Shown one piece after another: positions 26,403 through 35,472 of a stretch of DNA of 48,641 nucleotides. How positions within the stretch are numbered: position 1 is the first letter of the stretch; the number at the start of each line of letters is the position of its first letter. The DNA comes from Betaproteobacteria bacterium (GTDB lineage: Bacteria; Pseudomonadota; Gammaproteobacteria; Burkholderiales; Burkholderiaceae_F): assembly GCA_005882215.1 (NCBI GenBank), contig VBCK01000152.1, forward strand, positions 1-48,641, in the 5' to 3' direction. The position numbers and the translations under genes were made by a program. Below the pieces are notes generated by a model. It was given only the letters and a program-made list of their open reading frames with translations. It did no database searches and had not been told where the DNA came from.

Positions 26403-26412
26403 TCACATGTGA
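26403..26412. promoter_or_regulatory. Perfect 10-bp palindrome upstream of the hydrolase gene
   Basis: TCACATGTGA, the only conspicuous motif in the 130-base gap after mnmC besides a lone TTGACA at 26431-26436 that lacks a good -10. It could be an operator half-pair or chance. Confidence 0.25.
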
Positions 26413-26506
26413 AACACGTTGCGATACGCCTTGACAATTGCAACGGCCCGGCGACATCCTTGGAGCGGCGCTCGAGCGGAGGGCTGGAGCACCGAATGGT
26501 CTTACG

Positions 26507-26512
26507 AGGAGG
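26507..26512 (+). promoter_or_regulatory. Strong ribosome-binding site that fixes a GTG start
   Basis: AGGAGG lies seven bases before the GTG at 26520 and decides the start of the tannase-like hydrolase over in-frame ATGs at 26409 and 26496. Confidence 0.7.
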
Positions 26513-26519
26513 TAACCAA

Positions 26520-27998
26520 GTGACCGATCAGCAAACGAACTGCTTGATTCTGGCGGCACGCAGCGGCGTCATCCTGGCGGCGTTCGCTGCCGCAGGCGCT
26601 GCTCAGGCCAGCCGCTGCACGGATCTCGTTCAGGCGTTCGGCAGCCAGCTGGCCGACGTGCAGTGCTTCGAGAGCGCCGACTTGACGACGAACAATCTCG
26701 CGACAACCCCGGCCAACAATTCGTTGGCGGGCTTGCCGGTGTTGGCTTTCACGCCGATCACGGACCGCAGCGTGATTGCGCCCGCTCCAGGGCAACGAAC
26801 GCCGATCACCAAGATGGTCCCCGGCGTACAGCTCAATGCCCGGATCGCGGCAGACCCGGCCGGTGAGGCCCGCTTCCTGCTGCGCCTGCCGGATTCCTGG
26901 AACGGGCGCCTGGTGGTTGCGGGCGCGTCAGGCACTCGCAGCGAATTCAACGGCGATTTCGCGTGGAGTGACTATGTCGTTCAGGAGGGTTACGCCTATG
27001 CCTCGCAGAACAAGGGCGTACTCAATCTGAAGCTGACCACGTCGGCCGATCCTCTGGGCTGCCGGCTGAACCCGGCGTCAGGCGTTTACGTGCACTTTTA
27101 CGACAACGACCCGGGACAGCAGTTCACCCGCTGGCGCCATTACATGATCGCCGCGGCGAAACTGGCGCGACAGGGCGTCGGGGCCCATTATGGGCATGAG
27201 CCTCGTTACACCTACGCGGTCGGTACGTCGAACGGCGGCTACCAGGTGCGCCGGGCGATCGAGACGGCGCCGGAGTTGTTCGACGGTGGCGTGGACTGGG
27301 AGGGTACCTTCGTCGATGCCGGCGGGCCCAATCTGCTGACCGATCTGCCGGCTGCCGTGCTGAACTTTCCCGATTACGTGAGCTCGGCTTACAACGCCAG
27401 CAGCACGGCCGCGAAGAACATCCGTGCCGCCGGCTATCCGCCGGACCTGGTCATATCCACCACAGCGAGCACCGCGTCGCTGTGGGGCAATTACTCCGCC
27501 TCATTCTGGGAAGTGACGCTGTGCCAGTGGCAAAAGCGGCTCGACCCCACATACGACACCTACGGCGCTGGTACCGGAACCTACAACTACGTGGCGCGGC
27601 TGTCGGTTTCCGACGTGGGCGAACAGATGTCCGACTTCGCCACCACGGGCCGCATCCAGCGGCCGCTGGTCACGCTCGCTGGAACGATGGACGGCCTGTT
27701 ACCGATCGATCACCACGCCCGCGCTTACGCCCGCAGAGTGCGGGGCCGGGAGGATGACGACAGTTCTCCGCCCTACCGGCTGTATGAAGTGCAAAACGGC
27801 AATCACATCGAGGCGTACAACCAGACGTTTCCTCAATTGGAATTGATCGAGCCCCACGCCCAGCGAGCGTTCGATCTGCTGGTGCAGCACGTCGAAAACG
27901 GTGCGCCGTTGCCGCCCGATCAATGTATTCCGCGCGGCGGCGCGATTGCCGATGCGCCGGCGCAACCCGGGCACTGTCAGGCGCTGCTGGCGCCATAG
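26520..27998 (+). CDS. Secreted tannase/feruloyl-esterase-like alpha/beta hydrolase
   Basis: 492 residues from a GTG. A signal peptide ends near Ala-Gln-Ala at residues 28-30, so it is exported. A serine-hydrolase triad can be placed at Ser237 (GTSNGGY), Asp391 (AGTMDGLLP) and His429 (NGNHIEAY). Cysteine pairs (33/49, 181/335 and others) suggest disulfides. The fold and motifs fit the tannase/feruloyl esterase superfamily, which also includes 3-hydroxybutyrate-oligomer hydrolase-like enzymes. Given the PHB-linked genes within 13 kb, an ester of short hydroxy acids is a possible substrate, but no direct evidence separates this from plant phenolic esters. Confidence 0.8.
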   Translation: MTDQQTNCLILAARSGVILAAFAAAGAAQASRCTDLVQAFGSQLADVQCFESADLTTNNLATTPANNSLAGLPVLAFTPITDRSVIAPAPGQRTPITKMVPGVQLNARIAADPAGEARFLLRLPDSWNGRLVVAGASGTRSEFNGDFAWSDYVVQEGYAYASQNKGVLNLKLTTSADPLGCRLNPASGVYVHFYDNDPGQQFTRWRHYMIAAAKLARQGVGAHYGHEPRYTYAVGTSNGGYQVRRAIETAPELFDGGVDWEGTFVDAGGPNLLTDLPAAVLNFPDYVSSAYNASSTAAKNIRAAGYPPDLVISTTASTASLWGNYSASFWEVTLCQWQKRLDPTYDTYGAGTGTYNYVARLSVSDVGEQMSDFATTGRIQRPLVTLAGTMDGLLPIDHHARAYARRVRGREDDDSSPPYRLYEVQNGNHIEAYNQTFPQLELIEPHAQRAFDLLVQHVENGAPLPPDQCIPRGGAIADAPAQPGHCQALLAP

Positions 27999-28397
27999 CT
28001 GGCGTGTAACGCGGCCCGGGCCCCGCGCGCGGAATCAGCTGGAACAGGTAGCGGGCGGTCACCTTCTCGGTGACCGCCCGCCATCTCGAGCAGTTGCTCG
28101 CGTACTCCCGTCGTGCTTCCCGGGGCAAGCGGTCACGACCGGGTTGTTCAAGCCGTCCCGGTGGCGAGTTAGCGCTGAAACACCCGGTTGACAAATAGAG
28201 CAAGAATCGACTGTTGGCGCTACGGGTGTTGTGCAGCACAGATTGACTCGGCAATTCGCGAGCGTACCCTCACCACACTTCGCAACACAAAAACGCAAGT
28301 GATCGCCGCCCGCGGGGAAATGATCGGGGCGCATCGAACAAGCGCTCAATTTTTGCATCTCCAGGGCGAACCGCTGTGAGCTCACCAGGAGACTGCC
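27999..28397. other. 399-base intergenic region with a long hairpin
   Basis: No gene is supported on either strand. It holds a perfect 13-bp hairpin at 28051-28081 and a TTGACA at 28188-28193 without a matching -10. Minus-strand frames here show some codon-like regularity but no recognisable protein. The next gene has its own ribosome site (AGGAG about eight bases before the ATG at 28398). Confidence 0.6.
28051..28081 (+). terminator. 13-bp perfect hairpin after the hydrolase gene
   Basis: GCGGGCGGTCACC and its exact reverse complement flank a TTCTC loop. It starts 53 bases behind the hydrolase stop. The stem is very stable, but no T run follows (CATCTC), so it could be a Rho-aided terminator, a 3'-end stabiliser or a protein-binding palindrome. 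Confidence 0.5.
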
Positions 28398-29570
28398 ATG
28401 AGAGCAAAGCGAACGAACTGCGGAACAACCTTAGCCCTGGCGGTGGCCATTGTCGGGAGCCTGTGCAGTGCGCCAGCGAGGGCCGACCCGCCGCCCACCC
28501 CGAGGTTCCAGGTCGACCCGTTCTGGCCGAAGCCGCTTCCCCATAACTGGGTGACGGGGGAGATCGGCGGCACCTGCGTCGACTCTCAGGATCACGTCTT
28601 CGTGGTGACCCGCGGCTTTCAGAAGGGCGGGCTGGTATCGCCCGAGGGGGTAGGGGGCAGGCCGGAGAAGTCGACGGCTTCTCCGCCGGTTATCGAGTTC
28701 GACCCGGACGGAAACGTCGTCAATTCCTGGGGTGATGCATCGATCGTGCAGACCGGCCCGAACGCCGGCAAGAACGCAGTCATGCCAAATGGCACCCACG
28801 GCTGCTTCGTGGATTTCGAAGACAACGTCTGGTTCGCGGGCAACGGCGATGGAATCGCCCAGAAGTACTCGCACGACGGCAGTGCCCTGCTACTGCAGAT
28901 CGGAACCAAGTTCCTCTGTGACGACGGCACTGCTACCGGTGGCGCGTGTGGAAATGTCGGCCTGGAGGGCTTCAGCAAGACGCTGTTGAACGATCCGGCC
29001 GATATCGCGGTGGATCCCTCCAACGGGGACGTCTACATCGCGGACGGCTATGGCAACCACCGAGTGGTCGTCTTCGACAAAGGCGGGACGTACCTGCGCC
29101 AGATGGGCGGCGTCGGGACCGGTCTGGGTCAGTTCACCGCCGGTGACGGTGGCCATCCCCATTGCGTCGTGATCGGCAAGGACGGGCTCGTCTATGCCTG
29201 CGATCGCGGCCAGGACCGGATGAACGTCTATCGGAAGGATGGCACCCCGGTGAAAGAGATTCCGATCATTCCCGGCACGGCCGCACTCGGGACGGCGGGC
29301 TCGGCATGGGACATCGACTTTTCGCCGGGCCAACGTCAGACGTTCATGTATGAGTCCGATGGAGGAAACGAGGTGGTGTGGATCTTCAACCACGCCGCCG
29401 CCCTGGCGGGCCTTCCGACCGCATTGCTCGACGGCTTCGGACGCCCGGGCCACGGGGTCGGCGAATTTACCTTCCTGCACATGTTGGCCGTTGATTCGAA
29501 GGGAAACCTGTACGCGGGCGAGACGATCGGCGGCCGGCGCATCCAGAAGTTCAGACTGAAGGACGACTGA
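28398..29570 (+). CDS. Exported NHL-repeat / peptidylglycine-lyase-like protein
   Basis: 390 residues with a signal peptide (cleaved near Ala-Arg-Ala-Asp, residues 27-30). The mature protein is a beta-propeller of NHL-like repeats: HNWVTGEIGGTCVDSQDHVFVVTRG, then VFDKGGTYLRQMGG, and AVDSKGNLYAGETIGGRRIQKF at the end. Similar bacterial proteins are annotated as peptidyl-alpha-hydroxyglycine alpha-amidating lyase-like from propeller similarity only, so enzyme activity should not be assumed. An inserted Cys-rich loop (FLCDDGTATGGACGNVG) may be a disulfide or metal loop. A hairpin follows the stop. Confidence 0.82.
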   Translation: MRAKRTNCGTTLALAVAIVGSLCSAPARADPPPTPRFQVDPFWPKPLPHNWVTGEIGGTCVDSQDHVFVVTRGFQKGGLVSPEGVGGRPEKSTASPPVIEFDPDGNVVNSWGDASIVQTGPNAGKNAVMPNGTHGCFVDFEDNVWFAGNGDGIAQKYSHDGSALLLQIGTKFLCDDGTATGGACGNVGLEGFSKTLLNDPADIAVDPSNGDVYIADGYGNHRVVVFDKGGTYLRQMGGVGTGLGQFTAGDGGHPHCVVIGKDGLVYACDRGQDRMNVYRKDGTPVKEIPIIPGTAALGTAGSAWDIDFSPGQRQTFMYESDGGNEVVWIFNHAAALAGLPTALLDGFGRPGHGVGEFTFLHMLAVDSKGNLYAGETIGGRRIQKFRLKDD

Positions 29571-29589
29571 CCTGTCGTGCAGTTATGTC

Positions 29590-29625
29590 GCGGCGGCCGG
29601 AAGCGTTTGAGCTCTCGGCCGCCGC
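29590..29625 (+). terminator. 10-bp GC hairpin behind the NHL gene
   Basis: GCGGCGGCCG and CGGCCGCCGC pair around a 16-base loop, starting 20 bases after the NHL stop. No T tract follows. It separates the NHL gene from the next membrane-protein gene, for which the nearest start is 49 bases further on. Confidence 0.4.
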
Positions 29626-29673
29626 CGCTTGCGGTATCGAAGGGCGAACCGGCGCCTGAACACCGAGGTCTAC

Positions 29674-31053
29674 TTGAGACGACTTGCGGCCAACCGCCGG
29701 CTGCGCCCGACCTTATGGTCGATCGCCTTGCTCGCGGTCCTCGCCGTCCCTCGATGTGCCTTTGCAAACGGTGCCGATCTGCCTCCGGAGGTCGTGCTGC
29801 AGGGATTCGTCAGACCCGAGAATGACCACCTTCGCCTTCTGGTCCGCATCCCACTGGTGCTGCTGGGCAGTTTCACGCTGCCCAAGCGTGGCCCGGGCTA
29901 CCTGGACCTGGCCAATATCGACGATCGACTGCAGCAGGCCGCCACTTCGACAAGCCGCCAGATCGAATTGCAACAGGACGGCGTTCTGCTGGTCCCCGTT
30001 GCGCTGAAAGGGCGAATCTCGCTCCTATCCGATCACTCGTTTCTAAACTACGCAGCCGCCCTTGCTCACCTCGAGGGTCCGCCGTTGGCGGTAGACACCG
30101 ATCTTTTCTGGAACCAGGGGTTCTTCGACGTCCTGCTCGAGTATCCGATCCGGTCGGCCCGCAGCCATTTTTCGATCCGCATCAACATAGCGCCCGAGCT
30201 GGGGCAACGGCTGAAGCTGCGGTTCGAGTTCCTGCCCGTCGACGGCCGTGCCCTCAGCTACAAGCTGCCGGGTAACTCGGGCTGGATCGCGCTCGATCCA
30301 CGCTGGTACGAGGTGGCGTGGCTTTTCGTCAAACTTGGCTCCATCGACGCGCTCGGGTTCGATCGCTTCGCGTTCCTTCTTTGTTTGATCGCCCCTTTCC
30401 GGCAATTCCGGAGCCTGTTGGCGGTGATCTTGATGCTGGCCGGGCTGCAGGTGCTGACGTCGACCGCGATCGTGGAAGGAATGGTTGCCGACAGCCCACT
30501 CCTGGAGCCGTTGTTCGACGCCACTCTGGCCGCCGCGATCGTGCTGCTCGCCATCGGGAACCTGGCGGCGCCGAGCCTGCGGCGTCGCTGGTTCATCGGC
30601 GCCGTCGTCGGCACCGTCGGCGGCTTCGGCCTCAGCCGTTCGCTGGCCGACGCGCTGCAGTTCGCCGGGACTCACACGCTCGTCTCGCTTGTGTCGTTCA
30701 ACGTTGGGACGGTGCTGGCGCAGGTCGCAAGCCTGGCGTTTGCGCTGACGGGGCTGCGCCTGTTATTTGCTCGCGTGCTCGGCCCGTCGTTGGGTCTGGT
30801 GGTTCTGTCCTTGGTTCTGGGGCACATGGCTTGGCACCGGATGGCGGATCAGGGCCATGAGCTCGCGCATCAGCTCGGGCATGTGGGCCTGGCCTCCGCA
30901 GCGAGCGTCGTCGGACCCTGGCTGCTCCCGGCGCTTGTGGTCGGCGGGCTCGCGTACTTCCTGCCGGGACGATTCGGCGGAGTGCCCATCCCATCCTTGC
31001 GGACTGCGTTGCTGGGCAAAGGCGCTGACGACAGTTCGAGCCGCGCGGTCTGA
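29674..31053 (+). CDS. HupE/UreJ_2-family membrane protein
   Basis: 459 residues from a TTG at 29674 with GAGG five bases upstream; a TTG at 29629 is an alternative. A signal peptide or first helix (about 14-32) is followed by a roughly 200-residue extracytoplasmic beta domain and then six to seven helices from about residue 220. The RWYEVAWLFVKLGSIDALGFDRFAFLLCLIAPFR stretch is the HupE/UreJ_2 signature, where classic members have a histidine-rich GxxHxxxGxDH motif for nickel or cobalt. Here that position reads KLGSIDALGFDRF, so the metal-binding histidine is absent. Later helices carry His in HMAWHRMADQGHELAHQLGHVG. Transport of a metal is possible but unproven. Confidence 0.72.
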   Translation: MRRLAANRRLRPTLWSIALLAVLAVPRCAFANGADLPPEVVLQGFVRPENDHLRLLVRIPLVLLGSFTLPKRGPGYLDLANIDDRLQQAATSTSRQIELQQDGVLLVPVALKGRISLLSDHSFLNYAAALAHLEGPPLAVDTDLFWNQGFFDVLLEYPIRSARSHFSIRINIAPELGQRLKLRFEFLPVDGRALSYKLPGNSGWIALDPRWYEVAWLFVKLGSIDALGFDRFAFLLCLIAPFRQFRSLLAVILMLAGLQVLTSTAIVEGMVADSPLLEPLFDATLAAAIVLLAIGNLAAPSLRRRWFIGAVVGTVGGFGLSRSLADALQFAGTHTLVSLVSFNVGTVLAQVASLAFALTGLRLLFARVLGPSLGLVVLSLVLGHMAWHRMADQGHELAHQLGHVGLASAASVVGPWLLPALVVGGLAYFLPGRFGGVPIPSLRTALLGKGADDSSSRAV

Positions 31054-31063
31054 TGCCGACCCG

Positions 31064-31240
31064 TCAAGCGCCGGTTATGGACGCGAGCGGACACCGCGCA
31101 GCGTTCAGGGTTCCTCTCTCAGGTATTGCCGCATCTGCGCCAGCGCTGACGGACTCTCCATCGATCAACAGCTGGCGCAGGTCGGACTGCACCACGAAGC
31201 GACCGAAGGCAAAATCGCCGGAGGCGGACGGCACAGTCAC
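31064..31240 (-). pseudogene. Remnant of a winged-helix (CadC/OmpR-type) regulator
   Basis: An open frame of 58 codons from GTG 31240 to TGA 31064. Its N-terminus reads SGDFAFGRFVVQSDLRQLLIDGESV, closely like the first strands of OmpR-type winged-helix domains in CadC-like and adenylate-cyclase-type regulators, where the sequence normally continues into LGARAFDVL. Here it dissolves after SAGAD into unrelated sequence and stops. No matching continuation is visible in other frames nearby. It is best read as a decayed 5' fragment of a regulator gene on the opposite strand to its neighbours. Confidence 0.55.
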
Positions 31241-31279
31241 CGATGTCTCGTTTCGAAAACTCGCGGCGAGGATACGACA

Positions 31280-32062
31280 ATGTCCGCCTTTGATACTATG
31301 CGAAGGGGTTTCATGATTTCGTTCGCCACCGCGGCGCCCGCCGTCAGCGCCGCCTTTCTCGCTTCGCTGGTCGAGGTCGTCGAGGCATTCACCATCGTTC
31401 TGGCCACCGGCACGCTTCGTGGCTGGCGGGCCGCGATCGCGGGTACTGCAGCGGCCCTGGCGGTGCTGGTAGTGATCGTGGTCGCGCTCGGGCCGCTACT
31501 CGACCGGGTCCCCGTCCACTGGCTCAAGCTCATCATCGGCACATTGCTGTTGTTGTTTGGCATGGGCTGGCTGCGCAAGGCGGTGTTGCGCGCAGCGGGA
31601 ATCATTGCGCTCCACGACGAGAACGCCGCGTTTGCGGCGGAAACGGTCAAGTTGAGCGACGCGGCCACGCCGGGTCGCGCCGCTTTCGACTGGCTCGGTG
31701 GTGTCGTTGCGTTCAAGGCGGTGCTGCTCGAGGGCCTCGAGGTCGTGTTCATCGTGATCGCCGTGGGCGCAGGTCGCGGTCTGCTCCTTCCGGCGTCGCT
31801 CGGCGCCCTGGCCGCTTGTATCGTCGTTCTGGTCATCGGTGCGATCGTGCATCGCCCACTTGCGCGCGTACCTGAAAACACGCTCAAGTTCGCGGTGGGC
31901 GTGATCCTGAGCGCGTTCGGGGTCTTCTGGACCGGCGAGGGTCTGGGAATCGCATGGCCGGGCGAGGACTTGATGATCCTGTTTTTCGGCGGCGCGTTCC
32001 TGGTGGTCGGGCTATGCGCCGCGCAGATTGTTCGGCGAGCGACCGGGGCACTCACCCCATGA
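31280..32062 (+). CDS. COG4280-like polytopic membrane protein with two ExxE motifs
   Basis: 260 residues, about seven helices. Each half of the protein has a membrane-embedded pair of glutamates: Glu32/Glu35 in LVEVVEAF and Glu151/Glu154 in LLEGLEVVF, with similar surroundings, which suggests an internal duplication in inverted halves. Paired glutamates like these occur in iron (FTR1) and manganese/calcium (UPF0016) carriers, so divalent-metal transport is a reasonable guess. The ATG at 31280 has GAGG eight bases upstream. The stop overlaps a second small membrane-protein gene (ATGA). Function is not experimentally known to me. Confidence 0.75.
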   Translation: MSAFDTMRRGFMISFATAAPAVSAAFLASLVEVVEAFTIVLATGTLRGWRAAIAGTAAALAVLVVIVVALGPLLDRVPVHWLKLIIGTLLLLFGMGWLRKAVLRAAGIIALHDENAAFAAETVKLSDAATPGRAAFDWLGGVVAFKAVLLEGLEVVFIVIAVGAGRGLLLPASLGALAACIVVLVIGAIVHRPLARVPENTLKFAVGVILSAFGVFWTGEGLGIAWPGEDLMILFFGGAFLVVGLCAAQIVRRATGALTP

Positions 32063-32292
32063 GTGTCCTGCGCGAGCTTGCGAGCGAGTTGTGCAAGATG
32101 TTCGTCGGCGATGCCTGGTTGACGGCCGGAATTTTGATCATCGTGTCACTGACCGCCTGCTTGGTGGGCTACCGCGTCGCGCCACCACTGATCGGTGGCG
32201 CCATCCTGTTTCTGGGTTGTTGTGTCGTTCTGGTGGCGAGCGTCGCGCGGTCCGCTCGAGGACTTCGCGTCCGCCGACAAGGCCGGCCCTAG
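32059..32292 (+). CDS. Small two-helix membrane protein, partner of the COG4280-like gene
   Basis: 77 residues, start overlapping the upstream stop as ATGA, so the two are co-translated. Residues 20-40 and 46-66 are hydrophobic helices, and the tail is strongly basic (RSARGLRVRRQGRP), placing it in the cytoplasm. Within helix 1 lie a Cys and a Gly-Tyr turn, and helix 2 has Gly-Cys-Cys. I do not recognise a named family. It probably assists or regulates the larger transporter-like protein. Confidence 0.72.
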   Translation: MSVLRELASELCKMFVGDAWLTAGILIIVSLTACLVGYRVAPPLIGGAILFLGCCVVLVASVARSARGLRVRRQGRP

Positions 32293-32323
32293 GCGCCCGT
32301 TGTCGCGTCGTATCTTTGGCCAT

Positions 32324-32524
32324 CTAAAAGAAATCTCCGCTCGATGGCTGGTCGTCCGGCACCGTTGCGTTCATGCTTCCGGAGATCGGATCGGAGTTCT
32401 TCAAGCCGAAGTTGACGCGGTTTGGGCTCGAGTCCGTCGAGCCGAGGCCCGTTCCCATGTTGGCGCAGCCCGTCACGATCACGGCGAGCAGCGGCAAGCC
32501 CAGTTTCAGCATCGGATGTTTCAT
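32324..32524 (-). CDS. Short lipoprotein downstream of iorB
   Basis: 66 residues with a clear lipoprotein signal: KLGLPLLAVIVTGC places the lipidated Cys at residue 20, followed by ANMGTGLGST. The mature part (SPNRVNFGLKNSDPISGSMNATV) resembles the start of small bacterial lipoproteins that continue with a longer beta-rich domain, so it may be shortened, ending at SSGDFF. CCAGGAGA lies just before the ATG. It is 34 bases behind iorB on the same strand. Its first 15 or so codons and leader resemble a second, even shorter lipoprotein gene at 42410-42493. Confidence 0.72.
   Translation of the reverse strand: MKHPMLKLGLPLLAVIVTGCANMGTGLGSTDSSPNRVNFGLKNSDPISGSMNATVPDDQPSSGDFF
32481..32508 (-). 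repeat. Lipoprotein-leader repeat, copy A
   Basis: ACGGCGAGCA and CGGCAAGCCCAGTTTCA occur here (32481-32490, 32492-32508) and again at 42441-42450 and 42461-42477, each inside the signal-peptide codons of a small lipoprotein. Confidence 0.6.
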
Positions 32525-32558
32525 GTCTCATCTCCTGGTCGATTTCGCGAACGACGCA

Positions 32559-34865
32559 TCAGCCGCTCGCCAGCTGATCGCGGATCGGCAGCTGGCGGAT
32601 GCGCTTGCCGGTGGCGGCGAAGATGGCGTTGCACAGCGCCGGTGCGATCGGCGGCAGGCCCGGCTCGCCCACACCGCCCAACGGCACCGACCAGTCGGAC
32701 GCCGGCAGCAGGTGCAGCTTGATCTGGCGCGGCGCCGCGTCGATGCGCGTCACCTGGTACTGATGGAAGTTGTCCTGCTCGGCACGTCCGTTCTTGAAGG
32801 TGATCTCGCCAAGGGTCGCCAGACTCACGCCCATCACAACGGCGCCTTCCAGCTGCGAGCGGATGCGGTCCGGGTTGACCTGCGGGCCGCAGTCGAAGGC
32901 GACGTCGACACGCGGGATCGTCAGCTCGCCCTTGCTGCCGACCGCAACTTCGACCACGGCGGCGGTATAGCTGACAAAGCTGTAATGCGCGGCCAGGCCC
33001 AGTCCCCGGCCCTTGGCTAGCTTGCGGCCCCAGCCGGCTTCGCGCGTCACGGTCTCGATCACGCGGCGCAGGCGCCCCATGTCGACCGGATACCGCTGCG
33101 GCGATTCCGAGTAGTTCCAGCCGTCCTTGAGGGCAGTCGGATCGATGAGGCGAGGCGGTCCCACCAGCTCCAGCAGGTAGTCGCGGTGATCGCGGCCGGC
33201 CGCGGCCGCCAGCTCGGCCACGAACGATTGCACGGCAAACGCGTGCGGCACGTTGGACACCGACCGGAACCAGCCGATACGGGTATGCGCGACGGCTTCC
33301 GGGTTCTCGATGCGCAGGTTGGGAACGTCGTACGGCATGTTGATCAGCCCCATGCCCTGCTCGAACGGCGCCTCGTGCTTGGGATCAGGCCCAAACAGGG
33401 AGACGATGCTCGGCGCTGCGCTGCGGTGCAGCCAGGCCACCGGCTTGCCCCGAGCGTCCAGTCCTGCTTGCAGGTGCTCCACCGACACCGTGTGGAAATA
33501 GTCGTTGTGGACGTCGTCCTCGCGCGTCCAGGTAACCTTGACCGGCTTGCCAGCGAGCTGCTGCGACAGCAACGCGGCTTCGATCGCGAAGTCCGGTTTG
33601 GACTTGCGGCCGAAACCGCCGCCCAGAAGCGTCACGTGGACCGTGACGTTTTCAGATGACAAGCCGAGGTGCTTGGCCACGTCTTCGCGTGTGACCTGCG
33701 GCGCCTGCACGGCGGCCCACACCTCGCAGCGGCCGTCGACAATACGCGCGGTCGCAGCCGGCGGCTCCATGCTCGCGTGCGCGAGGTGCGGCAGGTAGTA
33801 CTCGGCTTCGACCTTGTGCGCGGCTTTGCTCATCGCACCGTCGACGTCACCGGCTTCGCGCAACACTTTGCCCGGCTTGCGCGCGGCCTGCTCCAGCTCG
33901 GCGCGGTACGCCTTGGAGTCATAGCTGCCGTGCACCCCATCATCCCATTGCACTTTCAGCGCATTGCGCGCTTTGATCGCCGTCCAGGTGTCCATCGCGA
34001 CCACAGCCACTCCATTGAGCGGGTGGAACTTCGCGGACGGCACGCTGACCTGGATTTGCAGCACCTTCACGACACCGGGAATCTTCAGCGCTTCGGCGGC
34101 GTCGTAGCGCACCACTTTGCCGCCCAGCACCGGCGAGCGCGCGACCACGGCATAGAGCATGCCCTCCAGCCGCGTGTCGATGCCGTACTGAGCCTTGCCG
34201 GCGACGATGTCCCGCCCGTCGGCCAGGTGCGTCTTGCCCTTGCCGATATAGCGGAACCGGGTCGGGTCCTTGAGCCGCAGGGATTCGCGTGCCGGCACGG
34301 GCAGTTGCGCTGCAGCGCGCGCCAGGGCACCGTAGCCGAGCTTGCGCCCGCTCTTGCGATGGACCACCTCGTGGTTCACCGCCTGCACCTCGCCGACCGA
34401 TACGCCCCAGCTGGCCGCCGCGGCCTGCTCCAGCATGGTTCGCGCAGCAGCGCCGCAGCGGCGCATCGGCTCGAAGAAGTGTCGCGTGCTGCGCGAGCCG
34501 TCGGTGTCCTGGTTGCCGAATTTCAGCTCGTCCGCCGGCGCCTGCGTCACACGCACCTTGCTCCAGTCGGCCTCCAACTCGTCTGCGACGATGAGCGGCA
34601 TGCCGGTGCGTACACCCTGGCCCATCTCGGAGCGGTGGACGACGATGGTGACAGTGCCGTCCTCGCCGATGGCGATGAAGGCCAAAGGGTTGTCGCTCCA
34701 GCCGTGCGGCATGCTGTCGGCGCCGTATCTCGCGGCGTCCTGAGCCTTGACCACTTCTGCCACGCCAGCGATCAGCACCAGGCCACCCAGCGCGCCCACA
34801 CGGGCGAGGAACTCACGCCGGCTCAGGCCCGCGGATTCATCCCCCGCCTTGATGACGGCGCTCAT
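32559..34865 (-). CDS. iorB: Isoquinoline 1-oxidoreductase-type molybdenum hydroxylase, large subunit
   Basis: 768 residues from the ATG at 34865 (ATGA overlap with the iron-sulfur subunit stop). It begins with a twin-arginine signal ([20 protein letters not shown]), so the folded, cofactor-loaded complex is probably exported. Molybdopterin-binding features of the xanthine-oxidase family with circularly placed IorB layout include GDESAG..., [35 protein letters not shown], and the late [20 protein letters not shown] with the catalytic Glu. Such enzymes hydroxylate aromatic N-heterocycles or oxidise aldehydes, passing electrons to a cytochrome c; no cytochrome gene is adjacent here. The exact substrate is unknown. 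Confidence 0.92.
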   Translation of the reverse strand: MSAVIKAGDESAGLSRREFLARVGALGGLVLIAGVAEVVKAQDAARYGADSMPHGWSDNPLAFIAIGEDGTVTIVVHRSEMGQGVRTGMPLIVADELEADWSKVRVTQAPADELKFGNQDTDGSRSTRHFFEPMRRCGAAARTMLEQAAAASWGVSVGEVQAVNHEVVHRKSGRKLGYGALARAAAQLPVPARESLRLKDPTRFRYIGKGKTHLADGRDIVAGKAQYGIDTRLEGMLYAVVARSPVLGGKVVRYDAAEALKIPGVVKVLQIQVSVPSAKFHPLNGVAVVAMDTWTAIKARNALKVQWDDGVHGSYDSKAYRAELEQAARKPGKVLREAGDVDGAMSKAAHKVEAEYYLPHLAHASMEPPAATARIVDGRCEVWAAVQAPQVTREDVAKHLGLSSENVTVHVTLLGGGFGRKSKPDFAIEAALLSQQLAGKPVKVTWTREDDVHNDYFHTVSVEHLQAGLDARGKPVAWLHRSAAPSIVSLFGPDPKHEAPFEQGMGLINMPYDVPNLRIENPEAVAHTRIGWFRSVSNVPHAFAVQSFVAELAAAAGRDHRDYLLELVGPPRLIDPTALKDGWNYSESPQRYPVDMGRLRRVIETVTREAGWGRKLAKGRGLGLAAHYSFVSYTAAVVEVAVGSKGELTIPRVDVAFDCGPQVNPDRIRSQLEGAVVMGVSLATLGEITFKNGRAEQDNFHQYQVTRIDAAPRQIKLHLLPASDWSVPLGGVGEPGLPPIAPALCNAIFAATGKRIRQLPIRDQLASG

Positions 34866-35326
34866 TTGCCGGCTCCCAGCTTGCCCGCAGCCTGCTTGAT
34901 GGCCGCACGGATCCGCGGATAGGTACCACAGCGGCAGATATTGCCGGTCATCGCGGCATCGATGTCGGCGTCGCTGGGCTTGGGATTGCCCTTGAGCAGC
35001 GCCGCGGCCGACATGATCTGCCCGGACTGACAGTAGCCACACTGCGGAACGTCCAGCGCCAGCCAGGCATCCTGCACCGCTTGACCGGCCGTTGTGGCGC
35101 CAATGCCTTCGATCGTGGTGATCTTTTTGCCGGCCACTGCCGATATGGGCATCATGCAGGAGCGAGTCGGCTGACCGTCCAAGTGCACGGTGCAGGCCCC
35201 ACACAGCGCCATCCCGCAGCCGAACTTGGTGCCGGTCATACCCAGGTGGTCGCGCAGCACCCACAGCAACGGCGTATCGTCCGCGGCCGTCACCTGCACT
35301 TTCGTTTCATTGATCGAGAGTTCCAT
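34862..35326 (-). CDS. iorA: [2Fe-2S] subunit of the molybdenum hydroxylase
   Basis: 154 residues from the ATG at 35326 (MELSINE); a longer start at 35380 is less likely. The ferredoxin-type cluster uses Cys37, Cys42, Cys45 and Cys57 ([14 protein letters not shown]), and the second cluster near the molybdenum uses Cys96, Cys99, Cys131 and Cys133 ([14 protein letters not shown]). All eight cysteines are kept. It carries electrons from the large subunit encoded directly downstream. It has no signal of its own, so it would be exported with the Tat-dependent large subunit, as in related enzymes. Confidence 0.94.
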   Translation of the reverse strand: MELSINETKVQVTAADDTPLLWVLRDHLGMTGTKFGCGMALCGACTVHLDGQPTRSCMMPISAVAGKKITTIEGIGATTAGQAVQDAWLALDVPQCGYCQSGQIMSAAALLKGNPKPSDADIDAAMTGNICRCGTYPRIRAAIKQAAGKLGAGK

Positions 35327-35472
35327 TGGATACAATCCCACCGTTGACCCGAAGCTCGGGACGCCGGGGATATTTCGCACGGCTAAAGTTAGCCGACGGT
35401 TTCCCGGCGTTCGTCGCGCGTTACAGGCGCAACCGAGAGCTCAGTTCGGCAAAAGGTGAATCCGTTGTACGG

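Noticed and set aside
26431..26436. TTGACA upstream of the tannase-like gene as a -35 box
   Set aside because: The hexamer 17 bases later is ACATCC, too poor for a -10.
28188..28193. TTGACA as a promoter for the NHL gene
   Set aside because: No -10-like hexamer at 16-18 bases; the following sequence is CTGTTG.
27670..28254. Minus-strand gene in the gap after the hydrolase
   Set aside because: Part overlaps the hydrolase, the rest contains the palindrome, and no family or start signal is visible.
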